Assembly: GCF_028769735.1 (NCBI RefSeq)
Contig: NC_088178.1
Location: 24,006,357-24,070,356 of the forward strand
Length of the DNA: 64,000 bases
Reading direction: 5' to 3'
From: Zonotrichia leucophrys gambelii
Lineage: Eukaryota > Chordata > Aves > Passeriformes > Passerellidae
The translations under genes were made by a program, and so were the position numbers. Below the pieces are notes generated by a model. That model ran no database searches and had not been told where the DNA came from. It saw nothing but the letters and a program-made list of their open reading frames with translations. Below are positions 1-11,857 of this stretch, piece after piece (position 1 is the stretch's first letter; each line of letters begins with the position of its first letter).

Positions 1-1085
1 CTGATGTCACATTTCATGCCTGTGCAGCTCTTTGGCACCACCACAGACTCGCTCATCCAGTGGTGACTCCAATTTGAAAGCCAGTTAAACCCAGTGAAAC
101 ACAATGGAAAGAGTGAAATCAGCATTTCATTGTCTTGGGTTCCAATTGTTAACAGAGCAAAAACTTTCACAGCACATTGTAAAGTGGTGATTTCCCTTGA
201 TTCCAGCGCTCCTGGTGCGCCAGACTGTGCGCGGACGTTCAAGTCTTGGTATTTATGTTTTCAGCCTGTATTTATGTTTCAATTTGTATTTTGAATTCTA
301 CATCTTCAGAATCAACACCTACATCCACAAGGGTCTGTTTTCCCACATTACAGCCCTGAAGCTCAGCGGGCACCTGTGCTCAGCACTCCTGGGGAGGCGT
401 CAGTGCCCTGCTGTGCTGATTCCCCCTCAGGTCCTTAAGGCTGTGCCCTGGCTGATGTCTCTGGAAAGGATGCAGCCTGCTGCCCCGGTTCCACCAGCTC
501 CAGCAAACTGACACAAAGGTCGAGGGGTAGAGACAGAGGCAAGGGCATGGCCTGCTCCCCTGCCCACCTGCCCCAGGGAGCAGCAGCAGAGCTGCCTCTG
601 CAGCGCTTTCAGGTGCCAAGGCAGAGGAAGCTCCTCACATCCTCACCAAAGAGTGTGCTTGTCACAGAGAGCCCCGAGCAAGTATTAGAATTCAGCTGCC
701 AGAACTAGAAAGACCAAGACACAGCCACAGTCCCAATGGCTGTCATGTTGGGAAGTGAGAAAAATGTAACACATCCACTTGGAGCACTGACAGATACTGA
801 ATAGGAGCTGATGCTTTTCCTGCCTAAGAGGTAACACAGAGACCAAAAAAAAATTCATGCACTTGTCTTACACATCTTGCACTGACTTGAGAGTAATGCC
901 ATGTCCCACACAGAGAAAATGATACATTAATTTCCTTAGCAAATACATAGGGATCCATCTTGTTTACTTTAAAGCAAAAACACTGCAAGGGCTTCCACTG
1001 TGAAGAAAGACAGAAAGAACAAGTCTAACTATGATATGCCAGGAACCTTTTCACCATCACAAGTTTTCAAGTCATTCTTCCTTAC
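1..1085. other. Non-coding, GC-richer opening stretch
   Basis: No exon or known repeat is recognised. The first 650 bases are clearly richer in G+C than the following kilobases, which makes short chance open frames on both strands. None of these shows a domain, a signal peptide or a splice context that would support a gene. It could be an unrecognised old repeat or unique sequence. Confidence 0.5.
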
Positions 1086-1099
1086 TCTTCTGCTTCTGG

Positions 1100-1185
1100 G
1101 CTAATTAATTGTACACTAAACATACTGCTAGTGTGATAAAAATAATTAATTAAACATGGTCACAGGCTAGAACATTAATTGTGAC
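1100..1185. promoter_or_regulatory. Candidate homeodomain-motif cluster
   Basis: Three TAATTA/TTAATT-type motifs lie within about 80 bases: CTAATTAATT at 1101-1110, TAATTAATTAA at 1143-1153 and CATTAATTG near 1173-1181. TAATTA is the core of Antp- and paired-class homeodomain sites. AT-rich DNA yields such motifs by chance, so binding is inference only. No promoter element or gene is adjacent. Confidence 0.2.
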
Positions 1186-4100
1186 AATATATTACACTTA
1201 CTGCTGCCTGTCTCTTTGAGCTAATATGAACTTAGCAACATGCAGGGATTCCAGCCTGGCAAATATGTCTGCATATTTACTGTAATAAAAACATGCGCAG
1301 AACAGTATTTATTGTTTCTGTGGGGCAATATCTGGACATTAGTAAGGAAAGCTACATTTCTTTATACCATGACAGGAGGTCAGCACTTCCCTGAGTTCTC
1401 AGATCTCTCAGAAAAAAAACCAACCCCAAACTAATTTTGTCTGGTTTTTTTTTTCACTGGGGGTTCTCTGAAGAAGCAGAGTCTGAGCTGCTGAAAAGGG
1501 CAGGAAAAAGAAGGGCTGGGCAGAGAATGAACAAACTTCAGCAAACACAATATTAAGCCGATTTTAGGGGTTCCAGGGCTGGCAAGCACACAGGTATTAT
1601 TCTCAGCAAGTCCAAGATTCCTTAAACAGATTAGTAACATTTACCTTGAGCACAGGAAATGTTCTGAGAATTCATCACTTGATGCCTACAGTGCTGAAAA
1701 CACAGCATGTTGCAGCAGCATTAAGTATTATTAGTGTGCTTACCTGCAGCTCCTATATCCTACCAGATGGCACACAGAGTTTACTTTGCTTTCTCTTTTA
1801 AAATCGCCAGGAAAAAAAAAATGTTATTCATAAGAAGGTATTATAGCATTTTTTGGTGTATAAAACATGAAAATGATGATTTTTAAGACAATAGTTCTGC
1901 TGCATGCTTTTTCCCTTTCACTGGGAGGGTCAGACATGGCATGTACACAGCACACAGGAAGAGAATAATTCATAGCACACACTGAAGTGAACAAGACCTT
2001 TGAGGCAGATTAAACTACATACTATAAGAGAAAATCAAGACCTACAATACCTTGCCAAAGGTTTTGGGCTTTTCAAGCTTTTTAGAAAGAAACTGTGCCA
2101 TAGATACATAACAATTTAATAGATAAAACATTTAAATGATTTGTGCTGGATCTTTTATGTGTAGTGTGTGCAGTTAAAGTGCTTTTTTAAAACGATGGTT
2201 AATTTTTCAGTTGTTCTATCATTTCTCCTTGGCTGGAAAAAGAAGAGTTTTATGACACCTTTTTTGGCAAGTGGATTTAGCACCTCCTAGTACTGAAGTT
2301 CATTCATTAGCATAAGCTTTTATTACAAGCCATAAACTCTTTATCTCAACTGCCAGGGGTGAGGACACCAAGGCAGCATCTCCCATCATTGGTAGATGGA
2401 AACATCTCCCATTTGATTTCAATATACACAGCACATGTTTGAACCTTTAATGCAAACATCCTCATCTTCTAAAGGCTACCATTAACAAAGCAGCATCTAA
2501 GAGTCACGTCAAATATATTTAAAATATTTTAAAAGAACCCTAAAACATCAAAACACAGAAACAAATATGAAATGTAAGTGAAATACTTTATTTCTATCAC
2601 TTATTCCACCTCATTTATAAAATGGGATTTTTTTTTTAAATGATGCCTTCTACAACTTTATTTTTACTACAAGTATCTGCTGCAGTCATGCCACCAACCC
2701 TGAATCATGGGGCAGGATATTATGTTAAACCATTATAATCATTAAATAAAATCTTCATGGATAGATTTTTTAATATAATAGCTATAATAAATAAATATAA
2801 GTACTAAAATAAATTTTTTATCTAGGCATTCCAATTCACCCTTTTTTTCCTTTTCAGAAATAAAAACTGTAATGACACTGTTCAATTAACTGATATCTTT
2901 CATGGTATTTTTTAGACTTTATCCATATCAGTCTGGTGTAATTTGACTTGTATAAGCACCTATCATCAGAATACTGCAAAAAATGTTGTTATGAAAATAA
3001 GATACAAACAAGAGAGTCCAGAATAGAGACTTCATAGAAGTCTTGCTTTTCAAGAGAAAACAATCAGAGACATAACTTGTTTGTATTATGTTGCTTCCTA
3101 AAGACAATGAACTAACTAGAAAAACATTCCTTTTATTTTAATGTTCATTCAAAGAGAGGAAAAAAAGACTCATCAGAATAAACCTGTAAAGACCATAAAT
3201 CTTGCCTGAGGGACAAAAGTACAGCATTACTGTTTAATATTCTTGTTTGTTGCCAGGTCTTTGGAAAACACTGCTTTGCTTTACCTTACAGAAATACTTT
3301 GCAGCTTTGCATACAACTCAGTCAGAATCTCTGATTACAAAGATTCCAAATCAACAGGATGGAGATGACAGGGAAGCAATACCAAGTTCAGTTTGTCACA
3401 CCAGTAAGAAGCATCACTGTGTTTTTACACCATAGCACTCATATTTCTGAGATTTTTAGCATTAATGTCAAAGCTTTTCCCCACCAAAAAAAGGAAGTCA
3501 CATCTTCTTTTACACCTCTGTGAAACTCCCACTAAAAGTAACCAGAAATGAGTACTGTGCTTTTCCCAAAGAAAACCCCTTTGTTCTCTGATAAAAATAA
3601 AGATTACAGGATAATGCTTTCCATTTTCCAAAGAAAGAATAATTTAGGAAGCTTTCTAGGATTTTCTTTGAACTGCATTTATATTCCTGTGTGCTGATAG
3701 CAAGCACAAGGAAATGTGCTTTCCTGTATTTCAGCACTTAAGCCCCACTCATAAAAATTAGGTGCTTAGGAACCAATTAAATAGCTTTGCCTTAGTGAGC
3801 AGAGTGTTACAAGTGAGGGAGAACAGTCACCTGTGGTCCCAGTTTGGACTCAGATTTCCCATTAATAGTTGTTCCTTATTAACAGTTGTCAGGAACAGAA
3901 GAAGAAAATATTTTGGAAATTTAATCACACCATCACTTTCAGGATAACTCACAGGTAATTGCATATGAAAAACTACAAATTATTTTGTTTTGTATGCAAA
4001 GTTTGAACAAAAGAGAAACCACTGAGGATTAGTAACTTAGAAATAACATAGATATTGTCTGATTTACTGATTTGTTGGTTTGATGTCATGTGAACAGGCT

Positions 4101-6710
4101 GCTCTTGGTAGATTTTATATTGAATATTCATCAGGGCAGAGAAGAAGGAGGAAAGGGTGGGAAGAGATTTACTCAAGGTATCCATGTGTCATCCTCTTTG
4201 GGGACAATTTCACCTATTTTTTGTGAGACATTAATCACCTCCCTCCCATAAAGTAACACGAGTACTTCAGATTTTTACTTCAGAGTCTTTTGGGCCCCAA
4301 CATCCAGAGAGATGATGTCATATCCAGGGGGGTAAAACCCCAAAGCAGTTAAAACCCCAGGGCATTCCCACTTGCCCACCACATCTTTACTGCCACAACC
4401 TCCTGATGACAAAGCATTCTGCTTGAGCATGGAACAAAGATTGTAAAATGCATTTTCATAGCAGAGCCAAAATTGCTGTGGAAATAAAAATTTATTTCTT
4501 TTTCTCTTTGAAGGCTACTGCATAGGCAATCCATTATTAGTGGCTCACGGCCAGTAACTGGCTGTGAATTGAGCTAGTGAATTAATCAGCCTATGTAGAA
4601 AAAGACCCAGATTTCTGGTCATATTTCTGGATATGTGAGTGTGCAAAGGAGGCCCCAAACAATGACAATGTTTCTGTTTCTCTAATGCAAATCGTTTAAT
4701 GATGGATGACCTCATTCCTCTAATGTCCATGTGGATGTTTTATATAACTACTTGAATTTTCACCTGAACTTAATTCCTTTCACCATCACTGTGGGAACTG
4801 ATGAAAATACTGTTTCCTCATATAATCCAAAAATAGCAATGCATCTTCCAGAGAGTTGAAATATGAGATATACATTGCTAAATCTGCTGCTTTCATAGCT
4901 GAGCTGATTCTTCACAGTGGGGAGGGTGACTGTGCATATTCTTTCCTTTATAAATTTGGCATATAGTGCTGCTTGTTACCATTGGATTAATCTATCTTCA
5001 AGTCAACTGTAAAGTTACACAAATATTTGAGCTCTGACCTTCAGTGTATTCCCAGGTTTCTCCAAGTCTTTTACCTGATGATGATCCAAAAACATTTCTT
5101 AGTGCCTAATGATGGATGCATCCCTCTGGCATTGCTTGGCAGAGCATTAGAGGAAAAGAGATATCTCCATATGTAGCTGATATCTTCCCATAAATCTAAC
5201 AAAATTTAACCTCCTTATTTTGGAGGATAGATAAAAGCAGGAAGACCTCAAGAACTCCAGATCAAGGGTCATCTTGAACAGAACCTACTCTTTTAGTTCC
5301 AAAGAACTTTTGCTTTCTCCAGATCTCTGTCTACAGCCATAGAGATACTTGGGGAAATGTTCTGAAAAATACTGATAGCTAAGTATAGCCCAAAAATAAA
5401 GGTAACATTCTTACTGATCCATTGTTTCCAGCTTCTTTGATTCTGAAAACTTGTGAACAATTTGTAACCAAGAGAGGAATGGTATAGATCATTTTTATTA
5501 ATTATAATACAGGTTTCAAACAAATCTTCCCAGACACAAAATAGTTACACTTTCATTTTGGAACTTCCACAGTTCACTGAAGGAAAAAGCAAAGGATGAG
5601 TGTAATGGCTTCTCTCATTCTTTAATTTAAAGGGCAAATATATAAGCCCTACAAGAAAAAAACAATAGCCTATGAATTCTTGAGCAGCCCCTTGTGACAA
5701 TTGAGATTCCCATGAACCAGCAACAAAATCCACAGCAGTCTGCAGTGATACCTAAAACCTAAATTCCTCCATAGACTAATATTAAAGTCAAAATTCCTGA
5801 TATTCCATCTTGGCCAAAGTTCTGCTACCAGTCCACTGGGAAATAAGGAGAAAAATAAACAAACAAACAAACTAGCATTCATGTATCTGTCTTGATAGTA
5901 CAATTGTGCAGAACCCTTCTGAAACTAATTTTATGAAACTAAAAAAACATCAATTTCACTCATTTTAAGGAATATTTGATTGTATAAAAGTACGCTGGTC
6001 TGTACCTCACTGAGATCAAAAGCGAATTTCATTGGAAATTCAGTAAATTCAATAACTTCAATGCTTGACATTGCTCAGTAAAGAACTCTGTCCAGCAACT
6101 AAAGAAAAAGATATTTCTATGACTAACACAGCACAGATGATCTCTTTCATTTGTTTCCAGAGGCAGATGTTTTCTCTGGGTATTTGAACTCTTAGAAATG
6201 AGGTGGAGGACAGAATCACCAACACACACAAATATAAACACTCTCAGCTCCAGCCAGATTTGCAGAGCATGGGGGAATGGTGCCACGAGGGTGGGAATTC
6301 TCTGAAGGCTTCCATGCCCCAGGAGCAAGACTGAAACAACGGCTGCATCCCTACAGAGATCAAGGATAATCCTGCCTCTTGGAAAACATCCTTTGGAACA
6401 GAAAGCCTTCATGACCACAATCAGAGCTGCCACCTCTTACTTTGTTATAATGACTGTCAGAGTATACAGAATACTCATGCAAGAATCCAGGATAATTATA
6501 TAAATGCAAGAACACATGTCAGAGTCCAGGAGGATATTGGATTTTGGTGCTGTATAGAACAAAACAGCAAAGTTGTTGCTGAATGCCCACACTGACAGCA
6601 TTTTTCAGCTTATTGAAAACTCCTCATGATTTGCACAAACACATTTTCCATGTCTTCTACTTGGCCAATATGTCTTTGTCTCTATTCCTGTAGGAATAAA
6701 TATTAATTCC
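1186..6710. other. Non-coding unique-looking sequence
   Basis: Nothing genic is recognised over 5.5 kb. The stretch is AT-rich, including a very AT-rich part at about 2740-2820. A short segment at 2607-2630 resembles the CCTCATCTGTAAAATGGG core of MIR-type SINEs, but it is too short to call. Open frames, including 134 codons on the minus strand at 6029-6433, show no recognisable protein family. Confidence 0.5.
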
Positions 6711-6830
6711 CAACTTATTATATTATAAATGAGTATATAATATATAATGACTACATATTAATATATATAGTTCTTGTGTATTATATATGTATATGAGCAT
6801 ATAATGAATTTATAGTGACTATACAGTTTC
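6711..6830. repeat. AT-rich low-complexity tract
   Basis: About 120 bases are almost pure alternating A and T, with repeated TATATAAT and ATATATA words and the submotif GAGTATATAATATATAATG. No fixed repeat unit is maintained, so this is low-complexity sequence and not a clean microsatellite. It would melt easily and could form small cruciforms. Confidence 0.7.
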
Positions 6831-7889
6831 TGTCATAATTTTTTTCTTTTTGCAAAATGCTAAAGTTTTTTGTCTTTCTAAAATGTTGAAAGTATTAGAA
6901 GTGTTAAAAGTATATCTGCATTAAATAATAGATTCCAGGGCCTTGTCCAGAGCTATCATCTCCTGGATTATCTTTAGGCAAGCACCCATAATCCAGTTTT
7001 CCTTAGCAACAGTTGATTTTGTACAAGTGACATGGAACTGAGCATAAGCATGTTGCTGACATTTCAGTCTACATAAACTAGCAGAGAAAAATACCCAGTG
7101 TGGAGGTGACATGTGATATTTACAGTATGGAAAGATCTCGTTACAACCTTTCCGTGCTCCATGAGGGACCTCTCCCTGAGGCAAGCCTATGGTTTTCTGC
7201 AGTCAAAAATGGCACACCTTGCCATGAACAGCCCCTTGCTCCAGGGCCATGGGTTCTCCTGTCTGCTGCCTCTATCTGGTAGCAATTCTTTAAAGGTTAT
7301 TCATTGTTATTACACCCCAAATGCCCCTCATTTCTTCCCCCTTGCTCTGACAGCTCCCAGTGAAACTCCAATGGTGTTAACACCTCCCAGCAGCACTATT
7401 GTATTCCTGCTCCTTGCTGCCTACTGCACTTCAAGGTAATTCTTTTCCCAAAATCTTTCCAGAATGCCCTTGTCCTCCACTATTCCCAAGCTGTACGTGG
7501 ATCACAAAGGTGGGAAAATTCAGCACATAATATATACAAGTGCAAAATCATCTTACAATACCAAATGAACTCTCAAAATGAGAGATATTTCTCATCTGGA
7601 CCACTGCCATTATCAGTGTATTTTCATTAATTTATCACTTTTTTTTTTTCTTTCTCTGGTATCTCTTCATGAATATTTTCTTTCCCTGCTAAAATTATCT
7701 TTTAAATTTATGCTGAGTAGTAAGACAACGTGTTTACCGTAAATAATTCAGCAACGTTAAATTATTTGAAAAAACTCTGGGGGAAACCAGTTATTTACAT
7801 AACTAAAGTTTCTAACGGATATGAAGCTGACAATTTTACTTGCTTCATCATCAGAAAACTTCAGAGTTTTTGTCATTGACCAGGACTCC
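6831..7889. other. Non-coding sequence, no feature seen
   Basis: Overlapping plus-strand open frames at 7100-7439 have no recognisable domain and their frames conflict, as expected for chance. A T10 tract lies near 7640. A few CpGs occur at 7730-7820, but no island is present. Confidence 0.5.
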
Positions 7890-8102
7890 GTGGTGCCAAG
7901 TGCTGCGTTAGCAGAGAACAAAACCCCAGCCCCTGCCCCAGACAGCTCACCATCTGCAAGGCAAGGGGAGCACGGACAGATGGAGAAGGATGGAAGGTGA
8001 CAAGATGCTTGTGATCACTGCTCTAGGCAGCAGTCAGAGCAGAACAACACCGTTGTCCAGTTTTAAACAGACATCACAGAAAAAAAAGGGTTTTAAGGAT
8101 GT
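7890..8102. repeat. Ancient amniote-type interspersed repeat
   Basis: The segment follows, in order, a dispersed repeat that I recall from turtle, crocodile and bird genomes. Matching blocks are GCCCCTGCCCCAGACAGCTC at about 7931-7950, ACAGATGGAGAAGG at 7976-7989, an AGGCAGCAGTCAGAGCA block near 8026-8042, the ACCGTTGTCCAG block at 8049-8060, and GGGTTTTAAGGATG at about 8088-8101. The match rests on memory, and the family name is uncertain (MIR-like SINE or CR1/L3-type). The copy is old and diverged and encodes nothing. Confidence 0.6.
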
Positions 8103-8354
8103 ACAACCCTCCTAAGCCACTGGAATAGATCAGTGATTTGCCATTTATTTTTACTTTCTAATTTGAACTCTCTTTTTCCTCTCTCCAGGCTCTCAGGTTC
8201 TCTCTGAATAAAAACATGTAGTAAAAATCAAAAATACAACTACTACTTTCACTTGGAGAACCCCTACTTGCTGATAAATTCACATAATGTCATTTAACCA
8301 TCCTCTTGAATCTTTATAAAAATTTTAGCATATTTTATAAGGTATACAAGAGTA

Positions 8355-8445
8355 TGCACTTGCTTGAAGGCAAGATTTATACCTATTTTACTGTTGTTAG
8401 CAAAGACATGGCTTGAAATTCAGACCTAAACCACTCTGTTAGTAG
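8355..8445 (-). repeat. Possible MIR-like SINE relic
   Basis: The order of words ACTTGCTTGAAGGCAAG, TTAGCAAAGACATGGCTTGA and CAGACCTAAACCACTCTGTT resembles the antisense MIR pattern of 'acttgctcaaggtcac, agtggcaaagccagg, cagacct...ccact'. The similarity is patchy and the copy would be very old. It may be a continuation of the ancient repeat just upstream. Confidence 0.35.
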
Positions 8446-11400
8446 AAAAATGGTGAAATCACCAAATAAAATTGATTATCATGATGATGTAAGCAGTAAG
8501 GTTTAATATACTGTAGTATATGCCAACACATCAGGCTAAATTTCACCTCAGTCTGCACTAACTCCTGCTGGAGACTCTGAGCATAGCAGTAACAGGGAAG
8601 CTACACACAGACAAAATGGAGTTCACAATTTTTACAAAAGAAAATAAGAGTGATTATAGCTCCAAAAAATCAATAAGGATGGGGGGAGAGAAATACACTC
8701 CCCCCCATCTCCTCAGATTATCTACATTCTGGTAAATTCAGTCATTTGCCTTTCATAGAGAAAAGCAAAACATACATCCTTAAAAAATTTACACTGCCTG
8801 ATATAGCAGATTTTAAACAATTAAAGCCTAACTTCTTTCTAAGTGGATGCAATTTTAGGATGAAAACAAAGTAGAATAAGTATTTCAATTACCACTTACA
8901 TTCCACTATGAGAAGCATTTAAAAAAAGAAACAATTATCAAAAGTCCAAGCCAGAGGTGTACACTTCACAGATGCAAACAAACTGGGACTGCCAGGAGGA
9001 ATCTATGTCTACAAATCTTCATTCCAGTCACAGTGAATTTTCTGAATGATTAATATATTTACAAACCAACTAAAAACCACAAACCAAATTGTATACATTC
9101 ATGTTTCTCCTATCAAACCAGGCTCATCTTGCCTCAGACCGAAGAGATATCAACACCAATCATCTTGCTGACATAAATATCATTCCTGAAGCCATATTGA
9201 AGTGTAGAACCAAACTTTAAGCAGGTTTAATTTGACTATTTGGAACAGTTTTCCCCAACTTCCTGAGCATTATTCCCATCTAAAACTTCTTTATGCAGCC
9301 ATGTGTCACAGATGACTTGGACAAGGCAAAGACAAAGCAAAGACCCTCCCCAGGTCAATAAACGTATATATTTCAAATCAATGCACCATGGTGTCCACAC
9401 CCAGTTGTGATCTCAGGTATTGCAGCTATACACATTTTACCCCAGAAAGCTGTAAGACATAATTCCCATGTTATCTTTTTCCCTACCAGAAATGTCCAAC
9501 TGCTACAGCCACATTCACTTTATTTCTCCTCATCGCTACCTTGGTTTATTTAAATGTGGCAATATCTCAAACTTGTAAAAATACCTTGCTTAGTCCACAA
9601 GCTGCAGCAATGTATAAATTGCTTTCCAGTGCCTTTGCATAGACCAGGCTTAACATAAAAAGGAAATGCTCCCATCCATGTGTCAGCAATATGATAAATA
9701 ACAGTGATGGAAGGCAGAGAGGAAGCCTGTGTGTAAAACTTGTGTAAAACTTCCTCCCTCTCCTCTGGTACATATCAAAGAGGGTTGGTGCTCTGAAGCA
9801 TCACAACAGATGAGGCAGGTGATTCTGGGAGTTGTGGCAGGCAGAGCCTGCTCCCTGCACATGGAATACTCAGCCAGAAGCACAGCATGACCAAGAGGCT
9901 GCTCGGGAGGAGGAGGATGATGGAAGTTTGGAGGGAGAGCGGAGCATGACAGCAAACTGAAGATGCAGAAGTCAAATGGCAGTAGGTTAAGCTGGCATGA
10001 CACACACAGCCAGACAGAAGGTACTGCCTCTACCTCAACAGCACTGAGCTGCAGGAATGAAAGGGAGAATAAAAAGAAATGATTGAGGGGGGTGAAAGAA
10101 TAAACAACATGAAAAACATCAACAGAACACAAGAGCAAAGAAAGCAAAGCTGACTGAGATATGAAGTGGTTCTAGAAACAAAACAAAAATCTCCCAACAG
10201 CACAAATGCAAAATGGGGACAAACTGTGAATAAGAATGGTTAAAGGCAGGCCTCAGTTTACTGCTGACATAGTTAACATGCTGCACCAGGTTGGAGGGAG
10301 ATAACAGCTGCTGCTGCTCTGCTGAAACACCCACCCAGAACAGCGCTCGCCCACAGCCAGCGCCACTGCTCAGCCTGGGACCACACATTCCAGGAGACAC
10401 CAAAATAGGGCAGCAAACCACAATACATTCCTGCAGGAGACAATCAGCCACCGATGCCATATTGTAATAGCAGCCAAAGGCAAGAAAAGAACAAAAAAAA
10501 ATAAGTATTCTTCGCAGGGAGAAGTCTTTAATGTTTTGCAGATACAAGAAAAAGAGATGTACTGTACCTGCAGCAAACAACGTGAATAAAGAGAATTGTA
10601 TTAGCAGGAGCTAAATAAATATTTGCTAAATAATACATAATATGCATTTTTATTTTTGAGTTTTCAGCTGCTCTTTTCAAACACCTCTAATGATTCAGTA
10701 GCTGAATTAACTAACTGGGGGGGGAAAAAAGCCCCAGTCTCTGGAAAGCAGTTTAGATGTGGAAGGAAAATACTCTGAATTAAGATATCTTGGTCTCCAA
10801 TCTCAGGGTTTAATTTACTCAGTTTGCCTCCAAGAATTGAACAAACTTGGGTGGGCAATTTGAAGACTATTTAATCTCATCCCTAATCTATATACTAATA
10901 ACAAATGTAGTGATTCTCAAGAAGCTGTTAACTGAACAAACAACAGAAAGAGAATCAGCTGCCTGCCATATGTTTCTTGTTTATTTAAACAAAAATATCC
11001 ATTCTGTGTTCAATACAGTGTCCATCCAAGTCAATGAAAATACTCTTACTAGTTTGAACAAGTCCTGGAATAAAGTTTATGTGGTTTTACATTTGGAATC
11101 TTTTTGTATATTAGCACTGCAACTGAACCAAACCTCATCAGCTGAGAAACTAAACAAAACTTTAAAAGATGTGCTTAGTTGGTGTGTGTTGACGTGTTAA
11201 AACTTTGCACTCCAGGAATTCAACACAGCAGCTGGTTGCCTAAACTCTATTCAAAAGTTTAAGCGCTCGTGGGTACACTCAGCTCCCTGCTTTGTGGATG
11301 AAAAAATTCCATTTGAGCATAAAATACCCATTGCTTTGGGTACACAAAGGTAAACCTTTTCTCATTTCAAGATGTCTTCCTATTTGCATTCATTCCAGAG

Positions 11401-11489
11401 GGAAGACTTCGAGAAATAAGAAATTAGTTTCTTGTGGGCTAAATAGATTCCCTAAAATTTGAGATAAAACCTGCTTTCAGCAAATAAAG
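8446..11489. other. Non-coding sequence with chance open frames
   Basis: Two of the longest open frames in the window lie here on the minus strand, at 9683-10147 (154 codons) and 10119-10580 (153 codons). They overlap each other and other frames, are rich in Leu, Ser, Phe and Cys from reversed purine-rich DNA, and match no family I know. They probably reflect purine bias on the plus strand at 9880-10580. Three CpGs cluster at about 10339-10365. Nothing else is seen. Confidence 0.5.
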
Positions 11490-11610
11490 GTATTATTTAA
11501 ATATATTAAATACTTGGATTTCAATTTATTCAAATATCTTAATTATTACATTTAAATACAGTATTTAAATATTTAAATATAGTGTTTAAATAGATATTAA
11601 TTAAAGATAG
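11490..11610. repeat. AT-rich tract with inverted ATTTAAAT repeats
   Basis: The tract is built from repeated ATTTAAAT and TATTTAAATA words. It contains a perfect inverted repeat at 11550-11570 with 10-base arms (ATTTAAATAC and GTATTTAAAT) around a single A. Low-complexity AT-rich DNA of this kind could extrude a cruciform. No gene or promoter is adjacent. Confidence 0.7.
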
Positions 11611-11783
11611 GGGGAAGCATTACTTTGGAATAAAATGTAGAACAGCCCTCAAGAAGTAATATTAGCCCGAGTTCTGGAACAATGTCTTTGCTTCTGATCC
11701 TACTCACAAAAATATGGAGGATCATTCTAATTCTATCTATTTCAGATGATCTGTTTCCTATTCGGATCTCAAGCGGCTCAAGT

Positions 11784-11857
11784 CATGCACAGAGACTTCA
11801 CAAACCAAGTCTTCCCTCATGCACAGAGACTTGACAAACCAAGTTTTCCCTCATGCA
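11784..11857. repeat. Tandem duplication, 34-bp unit
   Basis: A 34-base unit starting CATGCACAGAGACTT and ending AGTCTTCCCT (11784-11817) is followed directly by a second copy (11818-11851) with two substitutions (TTCACA to TTGACA, AGTC to AGTT). A six-base start of a third copy (CATGCA) ends at 11857. The high identity suggests recent local duplication, for example by replication slippage. Confidence 0.9.

Noticed and set aside
2600..2640. CCTCATTTATAAAATGGG, similar to the MIR core
   Set aside because: Only about 18 bases match and the flanks do not follow the MIR order.
9683..10580. Two overlapping minus-strand open frames of 154 and 153 codons
   Set aside because: They overlap in different frames, have skewed Leu/Ser/Phe/Cys content from purine-rich template DNA and show no family signature. 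They are probably chance.
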